64,000 bases of DNA from Pandoraea iniqua (GTDB taxonomy: Bacteria > Pseudomonadota > Gammaproteobacteria > Burkholderiales > Burkholderiaceae). The stretch covers positions 868,001 through 932,000 of the forward strand of contig NZ_CABPSF010000003.1 of NCBI RefSeq assembly GCF_902459685.1, read 5' to 3'. Position 1 is the stretch's first letter. Each line of letters opens with the position of its first letter. Below the pieces are notes generated by a model, which was not told the DNA's origin, searched no databases, and saw only the letters and a program-made list of their open reading frames with translations. A program made the translations under genes and the position numbers. Shown here piece after piece: positions 38,154 to 46,233 of the stretch.

Positions 38154-38388
38154 TCAGAGTTGCTTATGAGCTTTAAGGAGAAACAGCTTCAAGAGATTTA
38201 GGGCTTGGGCCTCACTCATTGCCCCCCAACTCGTTCCTTGCGCCGCGTTCTGAACGGTAAACCAGCCATTCTTCATCAGCCTTATCGAGGCAACACGCTT
38301 CACCCTTAGCGCTATAAAACGAATGTGAATCTGCGGGGATATTTATCTTGTTCAGAAACTCAACCAATTCTTGAGTAGTTCAGATCAT
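38154..38388 (-). pseudogene. decayed small gene, minus strand
   Basis: Two adjoining frames together read as one protein: TTQELVEFLNKINIPADSHS and LVYRSERGARNELG, then after a 1-base change in a six-G run (near 38219-38227) SEAQALNLLKLFLLKAHKQL. A TGA also falls at codon 3 after the ATG at 38388. The pattern ('YSERG', then a closing LL-x-LLL helix) resembles a small uncharacterised family often found near toxin systems, from memory only. Not expected to be functional. Confidence 0.45.
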
Positions 38389-38951
38389 TCCATTTCTCCA
38401 AGTTCAGGCTCCCAAGCGGTACGGGACGGAATTTGGCATCTTGTTCTGCATGCCAAGGCGATCGGCAAGCATTTGAAGCGGCGAGTGAGGTTAGTCGCTC
38501 GCTTCGGGTCGCAAGCAGTCCGTCGTGACCGGCGGAACGGCCACAAGCGGTTTCTTAAGCGAAGCGGCGCTGAGCCATTGGAACAACCGTTAAACCGCAC
38601 AAGCGGTCGGTCAATGACCTCTCCAACGGCCGGATCCTGTCGCCAGTTGGGGGGCAACGGCAAAGCAAGGGACGTCGTCCGGTTCCGCATACACCGAGTT
38701 ACAACGTCAGCTTTATGAGCGGCGGTGGCATTTGGAGGGCGAGCCGAATGTAGCCGGTCGAATTAGGATCTCCGTACTGAGCGTCATCAAGATGTGACGG
38801 ACCATCTGCTTACGTCGCGCTTTGTGTTCCGGCGACGGACTTGAAAATGTTGGGCGACAGCCGTGCAGCCTCAACTGACAGCTTTCCACCCCCCTTAACG
38901 CTTTTACCAGCCGACGTCATCATCTTTGGCCGATAATTCCGGTTGGTTACA
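38389..38951. other. 560 bp gene-free spacer, possible remnant sequence
   Basis: No convincing gene. CACAAGCGGT occurs twice (about 38540 and 38598) in a stretch rich in short GC repeats; a plus-strand frame at 38371-38718 is Arg/Ser-rich and not protein-like. Upstream region of the ATPase operon; no clear promoter found by eye. Confidence 0.4.
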
Positions 38952-40184
38952 ATGACGCACCACCCAGCGCTTCGAGGAGGCCGCTTGCTGACTTCATTTT
39001 CGGTAGAAAACTATCGCGCTTTCGCTCGTCCGCAGCAGATCGACGTGCGTCCCATTACCTTGTTCTTTGGCTGGAATAGCGGCGGAAAAAGCGCCCTCAT
39101 ACGCTTTCTGCCTTTGCTGGCGGAATCACTGGAGGCAGATGCGTCGCCCATCTGGTTAGCCGGTACCGTGGGTCGCCGTGCTACATGGCCCGAGCTGGTA
39201 TGCGGCGCGACGAAAAGACTGTCGCTGAACTTCGGACTGACGTGGAACCTTGAAGGGCGCGAACGGAGTGCCAGTTGGGAAATCGGCGGTGACGCTGAAG
39301 GAACGTATCAGCAGATTAACCGTCTGGTAGCTAACGGCTTGTCGGGCGAAAGTACATTCGATGGCATGGAACCGCGTCTGCCACGCCATCCGTTGAATTC
39401 GTTGATCCCAGACTTCTCGGTGAATGACGCAGACAAGAACCTGTTACTCGGACTGAAAGCCGACCTAGATGATTTCCGCAAACAGGTTCAGTGGGTAAGT
39501 GGAGTGCGGGCAAGGCCCGCGCGTTTTGTCGCATATGGAGGAGGCCAGCCATCGCATTTGAGCCCCGATGGCATTGAATCCGTCGATTATCTTGTGGCTG
39601 ATAGTCTGGAGCCAGGCGACGACATTCTCATGCAGTCAGTTGCAACCTTCTTCGCATCTCTCGGCCTGAAGCTCCACGTCATAAACGACGCGCCTGGAGT
39701 CTGGCACGTTGCATTGAACAGCAATGTAAGTACTTCCCCTCTAGTTAATATCTGTGACACAGGGGAGGGATTCGCGCAGGTTTTGCCAGTACTTGTTGCA
39801 TTGGCACGGGCCCAGGCTCGGGGCCCTAAGATACTCTGCCTAGAGCAACCTGAGTTGCACTTGCACACGCGCGCACAAAAGGCATTAGCAGAACACATGG
39901 TTTCCGCCGTACGAGCTGGTGGAGGAACCAAGCTTCTGCTCGAGACGCACTCCGAGGTTTTGTTGACAAGTATACAGCTTGCTCTGGCCGAGGGACATCT
40001 TAAGCCCGAAGACGTCCGCGTGTATTGGGTCGAATCGGAGGCGGACGGGACGAGCGATGTCACACCAGTGGAATTTGACTCGGCCGGTCGGCCGTTGACA
40101 TCCGCACTTGCGGTCGCATTTCAGGAGGCCGTAGAGATTGGCCATGCGCTATTACGGCTCCAATCCGGCAAAGGGGGTGTCTAG
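38952..40184 (+). CDS. AAA/ABC-type ATPase (OLD/AAA_21-like), first gene of a three-gene operon
   Basis: Probably an energy-using sensor or clamp in a defence system. The 410-residue protein has Walker A GWNSGGKSALIRFL (residues 40-53), an ABC-like signature DTGEGFAQVLPVLVALA (about 269-285), Walker B ILCLEQPELHLHTRAQ (294-309) and the H-switch LLLETHSEVLL (about 328-338), the pattern of OLD and DUF3696-type ATPases. ATG 38952 chosen; TTG 38943 is an alternative. Its stop shares one base with the next start (TAGTG), so translation is coupled. Confidence 0.82.
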   Translation: MTHHPALRGGRLLTSFSVENYRAFARPQQIDVRPITLFFGWNSGGKSALIRFLPLLAESLEADASPIWLAGTVGRRATWPELVCGATKRLSLNFGLTWNLEGRERSASWEIGGDAEGTYQQINRLVANGLSGESTFDGMEPRLPRHPLNSLIPDFSVNDADKNLLLGLKADLDDFRKQVQWVSGVRARPARFVAYGGGQPSHLSPDGIESVDYLVADSLEPGDDILMQSVATFFASLGLKLHVINDAPGVWHVALNSNVSTSPLVNICDTGEGFAQVLPVLVALARAQARGPKILCLEQPELHLHTRAQKALAEHMVSAVRAGGGTKLLLETHSEVLLTSIQLALAEGHLKPEDVRVYWVESEADGTSDVTPVEFDSAGRPLTSALAVAFQEAVEIGHALLRLQSGKGGV

Positions 40185-41185
40185 TGAGGGTAATGCTCAC
40201 CGCAGACGCCGTTGCCGTGATTCTTGCTGACGAAGAAAAATCTTCAAAACTTCATACCCTGTTAGGCCACGCCCGAGACGGTCGACATACGGTCGTAGTC
40301 GATCCTGCGAATGCCTTGGACGGCTGGTTGTCGACCATCGATGATGCGTCCCGCAATCAGTATGGTATTGCGTTACAGTTGTGCGCGCGTGAAGCCTCGC
40401 TTCAGGGAAGAGATATTGCGACGATAAAAATAGCAGCGGGTCCTGTTGCGACTTGGGACGATCCACTCGCTGAGTTGCCGTTCGATCTCACTCTGGATGT
40501 GCTGGCGGAGCCGCTGGGCGTCTTGGTCGAGAATGCAGAGAACGATTTCGCGTTTATTTTGAGTCTAATGTCGCCAAGCCAGCGGGAGAGTTTTCTGCGC
40601 AAGATTGACCGACGATGGATTGAACCGTTACACGGCGGCGGAAGCGATGCCATAGCGCGGCTGCGAGCTAGGTCTGACAGGCCGGCTATGAAGCTCCGGA
40701 CGTATTTCATGTTTGACAGTGACCGTCTGCATCCAGACGAATGCGCCCCGACCTGGGACGGCAGCAGCCCTGACGGCAGGCAGATTGAATGTCAGGCTTT
40801 CCGCTGGGAACCTGAGGTCATGAAGCATCTCTCGGGTCGATACTGGCGGCTCCATCGGAGATTCATTGAGTCCTACATGCCGATAGACGAACTGCAAGCA
40901 GAGAATTCCAACGCGGCGGAAGCTTGGGGACGCCTGAGCGAGGAGCAGCGATGGTTCTACAATATGAAGGATGGGTTTGCAAAAGATCGAAAGCGGCACG
41001 ATAGCGCGCGCGCTCGCGACCTGTACGGCGACGTCGCGGACGAAGATCGCGCAGCGCTCGAACAGGGCTTCGGAAGCAAGCTCGCTGGTCGCTTCCAGAA
41101 GCACGCCAACCACTGCTTCAACTGGGATCGGGCAGCACTGACGGAAGCCCGGCACCAAATATATCAACTTCTCCGGTTGGCCTAG
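40184..41185 (+). CDS. TOPRIM-like protein of the three-gene operon
   Basis: A 333-residue protein, family not recognised. Near residues 110-120 it has LGVLVENAENDFAFILSLM, and near 174-182 YFMFDSDRLHP: a Glu in a hydrophobic strand followed by an Asp-x-Asp after another strand, the TOPRIM active-site layout. In OLD systems ATPase and TOPRIM are in one chain; here they are separate genes. GTG 40184 or ATG 40193. 3 bp before the DUF262 gene. A nuclease role is inferred. Confidence 0.65.
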   Translation: MRVMLTADAVAVILADEEKSSKLHTLLGHARDGRHTVVVDPANALDGWLSTIDDASRNQYGIALQLCAREASLQGRDIATIKIAAGPVATWDDPLAELPFDLTLDVLAEPLGVLVENAENDFAFILSLMSPSQRESFLRKIDRRWIEPLHGGGSDAIARLRARSDRPAMKLRTYFMFDSDRLHPDECAPTWDGSSPDGRQIECQAFRWEPEVMKHLSGRYWRLHRRFIESYMPIDELQAENSNAAEAWGRLSEEQRWFYNMKDGFAKDRKRHDSARARDLYGDVADEDRAALEQGFGSKLAGRFQKHANHCFNWDRAALTEARHQIYQLLRLA

Positions 41186-41188
41186 CAA

Positions 41189-43354
41189 ATGATCGAAAGT
41201 CTGACTGCACTTGCATCCGAAAACTCGAACCCCAGCTTGCGGAGTCTCGTAGAGGATGTGCAACGAGGGCATATCCGGGTTCCGCGTTTTCAGCGCCCGT
41301 TTATCTGGACGGACGAGCAGCGCCTTGAACTGTTGGCGTCGGTGCGTGACGGGATGCCAATAGGTAGCCTGCTGGTGTGGCGCACGACAAAATTTGAACT
41401 TGCGACTTTTCCTACGGTTGGCCCCCATGCGATTCCGGCTTCTGCGCGGGTCGCGACGCTTGGTTGGCAATATCTGCTCGACGGCCATCAGCGAGTCTCT
41501 ACGCTGCTAGGCCTTTTGTTGCCTGTACCTGAGCACGTCGCTGTTGAGCCGGACGATTCCCAGATTGATTGGGCGATTGAATACGATCTCGAAATTGAAG
41601 AATTCGTATTTCGTACCAAACGGTTGCGGGCGCGTCGGCACGCGCCGCTGCTACCCCTCTGGACGTTGTTTGATGGGCGTCTCGTTAATAAGCATATGCG
41701 CGCAATGCGCGGGCACCACAAGAACGCGTCGGAGCAAGAGTTAGACCAATGGGAGGCACGGGCAGATCAGTTGTCGTACCAGTTTCAACAGTTTCGGGTT
41801 CCTATCGTTGCAATGGTAACCGACGACCTAAACCTCGCGGCGAAAGCGTTCCAGCGCATTAATAGCCTTGGCACTCCGATGTCGGAGGCTCATCTCGTTG
41901 CGGCCTTGTCGTGGCGTCCCGACTTCGATTTGCGGGAACGTATCGAAAATATCCGGGAGACTCTGCGGCCGGAGTGGCGGGCAATTGAGGACAACCTGTA
42001 TCTTCAGATATGCAAGGGTCTTTGTGGTCTGGATCTGACTCGTCCCGGACAGTCGGAGCTCGTGAAAGCGATTGAAACCAACTACGGACTGCTTGACGAA
42101 GCCGCTTTGGGACTGCGGGAGGCCATCAACCTGTTGCATGAAGCAGGCGTAACGAGAGCCGAACTTCTGCCATACGGGTACCAACTGACCTTGATTGCAA
42201 TAGCGTTGGCTCACGCCGGCTTTGTAGATGAGCGAACGCGACAGTCCATCATCGACTGGTTCTGGCGGAGTAGCTGGTCAGAAGCATTCGCGTCATCCAG
42301 CTTCCGGCAAGTGCGCGCACAGCAGCAACTGTTACACGCCGCTATCTATGACGAGACCGCTATTTCCGACGAGTGGGAAATGCCTGAGAAGCTCCCTTCG
42401 CGATTTGATTTCAGGTCGGCGCGCTCGCGACTTCTGATGATGCGGATGGCCATTCGCATCGAAAAGGAAGGAAAGTGGCTGCTTTCCGAATACGGTCGCT
42501 TTGCGATGGTGCGATTTGTGCCCCCTCCATCAGATGCTTCCCCTAAGCTTAAGAGACTATGTCAAGGACCGGGAAACCGGTTTCTCGTCTCTCCGCTTGA
42601 TCCGGACATTCTCCACCGTGAGCTGGTGCACGGGTCTGGAGTCAACGCGTTCCTCTATGGTCATCTCATCGACGAAGAGATGCTGAAGATGTATCAGAGA
42701 GGCGATCTGGAGGGCTTTCTCCAGCGCAGGACAGAAGAGATTGAACTTTGGGACTTCGCTGAATGGAGTTCTCTGGCCGGTTCTCGCGCCCAATTCGAGC
42801 AGACTTTGCCGCAATACGTTGACCTACTGCCGCCAACGGAAAAGAGGCTCGCGCGATTCGGCGTACGCATCATAGGGAGCGACGGGCAACCTGTCGTCGG
42901 TGCTAGGATTGCATTGATTGATAGCCAAGGGTGGATTCGTAGGAGCAGAACAGATCATCAGGGAAGGTGCTCGATGGATTTTCATCCAGCTCAACCCTAT
43001 GAGTTTCTGGTCGCTGCCGCTAGCGTTTCGGGATTCCAGTACAGTGGGCTGTTGCCAGAGGAAGGTGGCGACTTGCGACTCGAGCCCCTGCAGCTCGGAG
43101 GCTCAATAATTTGCGACGGAAAAGTTAAGATTCCCGGATTAAGTGGCACATTTTCAGGACAGCCTGACGGCAACGTTCTGTTTCGAGTAGAGCTGCATGG
43201 GCTCTTGAATATTCGGGAGCCGAGCAACACGTATCTATACTCGCTAAATGAGCCGATCGAACTGGCGGATCCTATAACCGGGCGGTATGTGTCGGTAAAA
43301 GTGAAGTACATGACTGGTCAAGTCCTTCTTCTCGATTATCGCTACATTTCCTAG
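41189..43354 (+). CDS. long DUF262 protein with C-terminal Ig-like/beta domain
   Basis: DUF262 proteins share a ParB-like fold and are found in GmrSD-type and other phage-defence systems. The N-terminal motifs are RVPRFQRPFIWTDEQR (residues 30-45), MPIGSLLVWRT and YLLDGHQRVSTL (95-106), typical DUF262 boxes. A long helical middle follows. From about residue 555 a beta-rich tail begins with VVGARIALIDSQGWIRRSRT, like a carboxypeptidase-regulatory Ig fold, and a second beta segment to the end. No DUF1524 HNH motif was seen. 721 residues; the last gene of the operon. Confidence 0.82.
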   Translation: MIESLTALASENSNPSLRSLVEDVQRGHIRVPRFQRPFIWTDEQRLELLASVRDGMPIGSLLVWRTTKFELATFPTVGPHAIPASARVATLGWQYLLDGHQRVSTLLGLLLPVPEHVAVEPDDSQIDWAIEYDLEIEEFVFRTKRLRARRHAPLLPLWTLFDGRLVNKHMRAMRGHHKNASEQELDQWEARADQLSYQFQQFRVPIVAMVTDDLNLAAKAFQRINSLGTPMSEAHLVAALSWRPDFDLRERIENIRETLRPEWRAIEDNLYLQICKGLCGLDLTRPGQSELVKAIETNYGLLDEAALGLREAINLLHEAGVTRAELLPYGYQLTLIAIALAHAGFVDERTRQSIIDWFWRSSWSEAFASSSFRQVRAQQQLLHAAIYDETAISDEWEMPEKLPSRFDFRSARSRLLMMRMAIRIEKEGKWLLSEYGRFAMVRFVPPPSDASPKLKRLCQGPGNRFLVSPLDPDILHRELVHGSGVNAFLYGHLIDEEMLKMYQRGDLEGFLQRRTEEIELWDFAEWSSLAGSRAQFEQTLPQYVDLLPPTEKRLARFGVRIIGSDGQPVVGARIALIDSQGWIRRSRTDHQGRCSMDFHPAQPYEFLVAAASVSGFQYSGLLPEEGGDLRLEPLQLGGSIICDGKVKIPGLSGTFSGQPDGNVLFRVELHGLLNIREPSNTYLYSLNEPIELADPITGRYVSVKVKYMTGQVLLLDYRYIS

Positions 43355-44237
43355 ATTACCGCCGCTGCCAAGAAAAAACTGCGCCAGCCGCTGGAGCAGC
43401 AGCCCGTCGCACGCGCGTTCGCGTTCAATGCGTAGGTCGTCGGCGCCGCGAGGCAACGTCTGCTGTGCATGGCGTCTGACGTCAGGGGGCCGTCCCCCGT
43501 CGCTGGTCGACATTGCGTCTATAAGGGCGCCGGGGACAACTGGTCGTCGCTGTCGACCGTGTCATCGACTAGCTTGGGCATAAATGGCTCTTGGATAGCC
43601 CCCAATTCGATACTGCGCTTCGGCAATGTGACGGCACAGCCCCCACCCTAGCGGTCCGCAGAACGCGACGCCAGCAGTATTTGTTAACACCACTAGCACC
43701 TTTGTGTATACCGCTGGCATCGATTATGAGCGCTTACAGCAAGTGGCGAAGGTGGTTATGGATTCAGTCATTTCCCCGCTCTGTCCCGATTGATAGAGAC
43801 TAGGTGTTCGGACGGGCATGGAATGCGCGAACACGTTCTCGATACTGCGGAGACGGACGTCCACGGTTCCTCGGAGAGTATGAGCTCACTAGTACACACC
43901 CGCTTGAGCGAACATTGACAGGCTCAGCTCCCAAAGCACGAATGTCAGCGGAGCAACTTGTACTCCCCTGCCAGCGCCGGTACCTGAATACCGGCAGAAG
44001 CCGATGGTCCTTCCCGCGAAGCGGGACAGGGACCGGCCGCCGTACTTCGGAAGCGGGCGTGGGATGGTACAAGTCCGAACGGCCGTTCGAGGGCGGAAGC
44101 GGGCATTGCGACCCCACACTCCAGAGAAATACACCCCGTTTCCTCATAGGCTAACGGGCACATGTCTCGATCAGTGTTTCGGCAAGAATGAAGTTTCCTT
44201 GAAGAAGTCCGTGACTGCTTGGGTTCAGCAATGGCTA
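43355..44237. other. 883 bp gene-free region with nested inverted repeats
   Basis: No protein gene recognised. From 43956 to 44104 it contains: ACTTGTAC/GTACAAGT (43956-43963, 44067-44074) enclosing GCCGGTA-CCTGAA-TACCGGC (43976-43995) and GGTCC..TCCCGC-GAA-GCGGGA..GGACC (44006-44034), then a 14 bp palindrome CGAACGGCCGTTCG (44076-44089) flanked by the 11 bp repeat CGGAAGCGGGC (44048-44058, 44094-44104). Structured RNA, ssDNA origin or a recombination site are possible. Confidence 0.55.
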
Positions 44238-45242
44238 CTAGTCAAGGCGCCCCGCAATATCCGTTGCAGTCGCGTTGTAGTAGGTCATTAATTCTGAAAT
44301 GTTTCTGTGACCAGTCATCCTAGCTAGGTCAAGAGGCTGCAACTTCTTAGCCAAACGAGTAATGGCTTCGTGTCGAGTGTCGTGAAACGTCACGTCCGGT
44401 ATGAGGGCTCGATCCCGTGCTTTCCTAAACAGCGCATCGCGACTGGAAGTCGACAGAGCAAACAACGGTTCGCCTTTCTGAACTTGCGGCAGCATCCTCA
44501 ACAGCTCTATCGCTCTCGACGACAGCGGCACATTCCGCGCCGTTCCGTTCTTCGTCATCGGAAGTCGTGCGAACTTGCCTTTGTAGTTCACAGTTTGTGA
44601 GGTCAGAGTGAGCATTTCGCTCGATCTCATTGCCGTCTCTATCGCAAAGAGAAACGCAACGGCTACGCGCTGCATTGGCTTCTCTACCCGCAATCCTTCT
44701 TCATATCCCATGCTCGCAAGCAGCGACTCGATTTCTTCCTGAGAAATCAACCGCTCCCGCCCGGGCGGATCCGGCGGCCGCTTCACTTCGATCATCGGGT
44801 CAGTCACCAGCCAGCCCCACTCCTTCCGGGCAACCTGAAACGCGTGCGACATCAGCGACATTTCTCGCGACGTCGAAGACCCAGATACTTCCCGCAACCG
44901 AACATCCCGCCAAGCCGCTACATGCGAAGGTCGAAGTTCCACCAACCTGACATCAGCAAACTTCCGCCCGTTGACCACTTTGCTGCCAATCAGCGGCAAC
45001 CGAAGCTTCTCCCATCGAGCCCCACGTTTCGTCGGACTCACTTTCAACTCGTACTCTCTGAGTACGTCACCGACCGTCAGCGTCTTACTGCCACCACCGC
45101 AAGCAATCGACCGCATTTCCGTCTCTCGCTGCGCACACCACGCCTGCGCAGCTGCCTTTGTATCGAACGTTCCACTGTCTCGCTCGCCGTTGACCATCAA
45201 CTGAGCGCGCCAGCCCTTCACCACCTTCTGAATGGATGCCAT
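44238..45242 (-). CDS. int: tyrosine site-specific integrase of the island
   Basis: Integrates and excises the island at tRNA-Leu. The catalytic set is complete: Arg206 (TAMRSSEML), Lys231 (MTKNG), His287 and Arg290 (FHDTRHEA), His312 (MTGHRN) and Tyr321/322 (LMTYYNA). The N-terminal 45 residues form an arm-binding domain (SGTFDTKAAAQAWCAQRE). 334 residues, typical for phage-type integrases. It starts 84 bp from the attR repeat and points away from the tRNA. Confidence 0.95.
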   Translation of the reverse strand: MASIQKVVKGWRAQLMVNGERDSGTFDTKAAAQAWCAQRETEMRSIACGGGSKTLTVGDVLREYELKVSPTKRGARWEKLRLPLIGSKVVNGRKFADVRLVELRPSHVAAWRDVRLREVSGSSTSREMSLMSHAFQVARKEWGWLVTDPMIEVKRPPDPPGRERLISQEEIESLLASMGYEEGLRVEKPMQRVAVAFLFAIETAMRSSEMLTLTSQTVNYKGKFARLPMTKNGTARNVPLSSRAIELLRMLPQVQKGEPLFALSTSSRDALFRKARDRALIPDVTFHDTRHEAITRLAKKLQPLDLARMTGHRNISELMTYYNATATDIAGRLD

Positions 45243-45325
45243 TTCGTGGGGAAATCTCGGGTAAAAATTGGGGAGGCCGCCCCGATTTTAGGTGCGAACA
45301 GGTGAGATTTAGGGTGACAGGGAGA

Positions 45326-45448
45326 ACAATCGGAATCCGCACAAAGCCCCCGCCTGGCGTTACCAGACGGTCTTTTGCGCGAATTTCAGGGAAGAAGTGA
45401 GACCTACAAAACCGATGCCAAAACGGGGAGTTGGTGCGAGGAAGGGGA
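45326..45448. repeat. right copy of the 123 bp attachment repeat (attR)
   Basis: Direct copy of 21008-21130 with five mismatches. Bases 45432-45448 are the 3' end of tRNA-Leu; the remainder lies just outside the gene. Because the tRNA is intact here, the element regenerates the gene's 3' end. Confidence 0.9.
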
Positions 45449-45518
45449 CTCGAACCCCTACACCCTTTCGGGCGTCAGGACCTAAACCTGGTGCGTCTAC
45501 CAATTTCGCCATCCTCGC
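45432..45518 (-). tRNA. tRNA-Leu (anticodon UAG)
   Basis: The minus-strand gene folds with acceptor GCGAGGA/TCCTCGC, D-arm with AATTGGTAGAC, anticodon loop TTTAGGT (anticodon TAG, reading CUA/CUN), a long variable arm as expected for Leu, and T-arm GGGGTTCGAGTCCCC; the CCA end is encoded (45432-45434). One unusual pair (C-A) closes the anticodon stem. The 3' end serves as the integration target of the island. Confidence 0.95.
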
Positions 45519-45788
45519 AGCCCGTGGGTGTCGGTCACCTCGGTAAGGTGTCGACACCCCGGCATCGGGTCGACGGCATGCGGTCCGGTCGGACATGAAA
45601 AGGGGCGACTGGTCGCCGCCCCGCTGCATGCGTCAAAGCAGGCGAGCATTCTACACGAACTGAAAATCGTCGGCAATCGTTCAACGCTCGGGCATCCAAT
45701 GCCCAAATCCCATCGCTACATGCCCGTGTTGATGCCCGTGAAGCGAGCGCCGATACTGATTTTGCACGGCTTCATAAGGAGCTCCCGA

Positions 45789-46202
45789 ATGACCACACCC
45801 TCCAACACTTCAAAGACGGCCCGCGAGCATCTAGCGCCGTCCCCAGAACATCCGATCGTCATCACTCCCGCAACCACTCGCGTCGTCGTGCGCGCCAACG
45901 GCCGCACCATTGCCGATACGCGCAACGCCCTCACGCTTTGCGAAGCTTCGTATCCGCCAGTACAGTACATCCCTCGCAACGACGTCGACATGTCCCGCCT
46001 GACACCCACCACACATCACACCTATTGCCCCTACAAGGGGGACGCGTCTTACTACTCCATCACCGATTTGGGTAAGGCCGGCGAAAACGTGATCTGGACC
46101 TACAACTCGCCATTCGACGCCGTCAAACCCATCGCCACCTATCTCGCGTTCTACGCTGAGCGCGTCGACAGCATCGACACCAGCGAGCGCCTCGTCGACT
46201 GA
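45789..46202 (+). CDS. DUF427 domain protein
   Basis: Small cytoplasmic protein of unknown function. From ATG 45789 (AAGGAG site 8 bases upstream) 137 residues: VVVRANGRTIADTRNALTLC, YPPVQYIPRNDVDMSRL and THHTYCPYKGDASYYS are the DUF427 hallmarks (a conserved Cys-Pro-Tyr-Lys-Gly). Not in an operon with its neighbours. Confidence 0.88.
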   Translation: MTTPSNTSKTAREHLAPSPEHPIVITPATTRVVVRANGRTIADTRNALTLCEASYPPVQYIPRNDVDMSRLTPTTHHTYCPYKGDASYYSITDLGKAGENVIWTYNSPFDAVKPIATYLAFYAERVDSIDTSERLVD

Positions 46203-46233
46203 TCGCCCCTGTACGACTCGCCTCTGGGTAGCA

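Larger units (their letters stand above)
21131..45448. mobile_element. 24.3 kb integrative genomic island in tRNA-Leu(UAG), carrying defence genes and a filamentous prophage
   Basis: Bounded by the direct repeat, with a complete tyrosine integrase next to the intact tRNA at the right end. Cargo: toxin-antitoxin, restriction-modification, inovirus module, HEPN-like and DUF4145 genes, and an ATPase-TOPRIM-DUF262 operon. Base composition is uneven, with clearly AT-rich stretches (for example about 24750-25100), unlike the flanks. No conjugation genes were seen, so transfer would depend on another element or on phage particles; that is inference. Confidence 0.88.

Noticed and set aside
38371-38718. 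115-codon frame in the spacer before the ATPase
   Set aside because: Arg/Ser-rich, repeat-derived and without a ribosome-binding site.
43800-44154. Overlapping open frames on both strands at 43.8-44.15 kb
   Set aside because: They arise from the inverted repeats; products are low-complexity and have no start signals.
21131-45448. CRISPR array or insertion sequence in the island
   Set aside because: No regularly spaced direct repeats and no transposase with terminal inverted repeats were seen.
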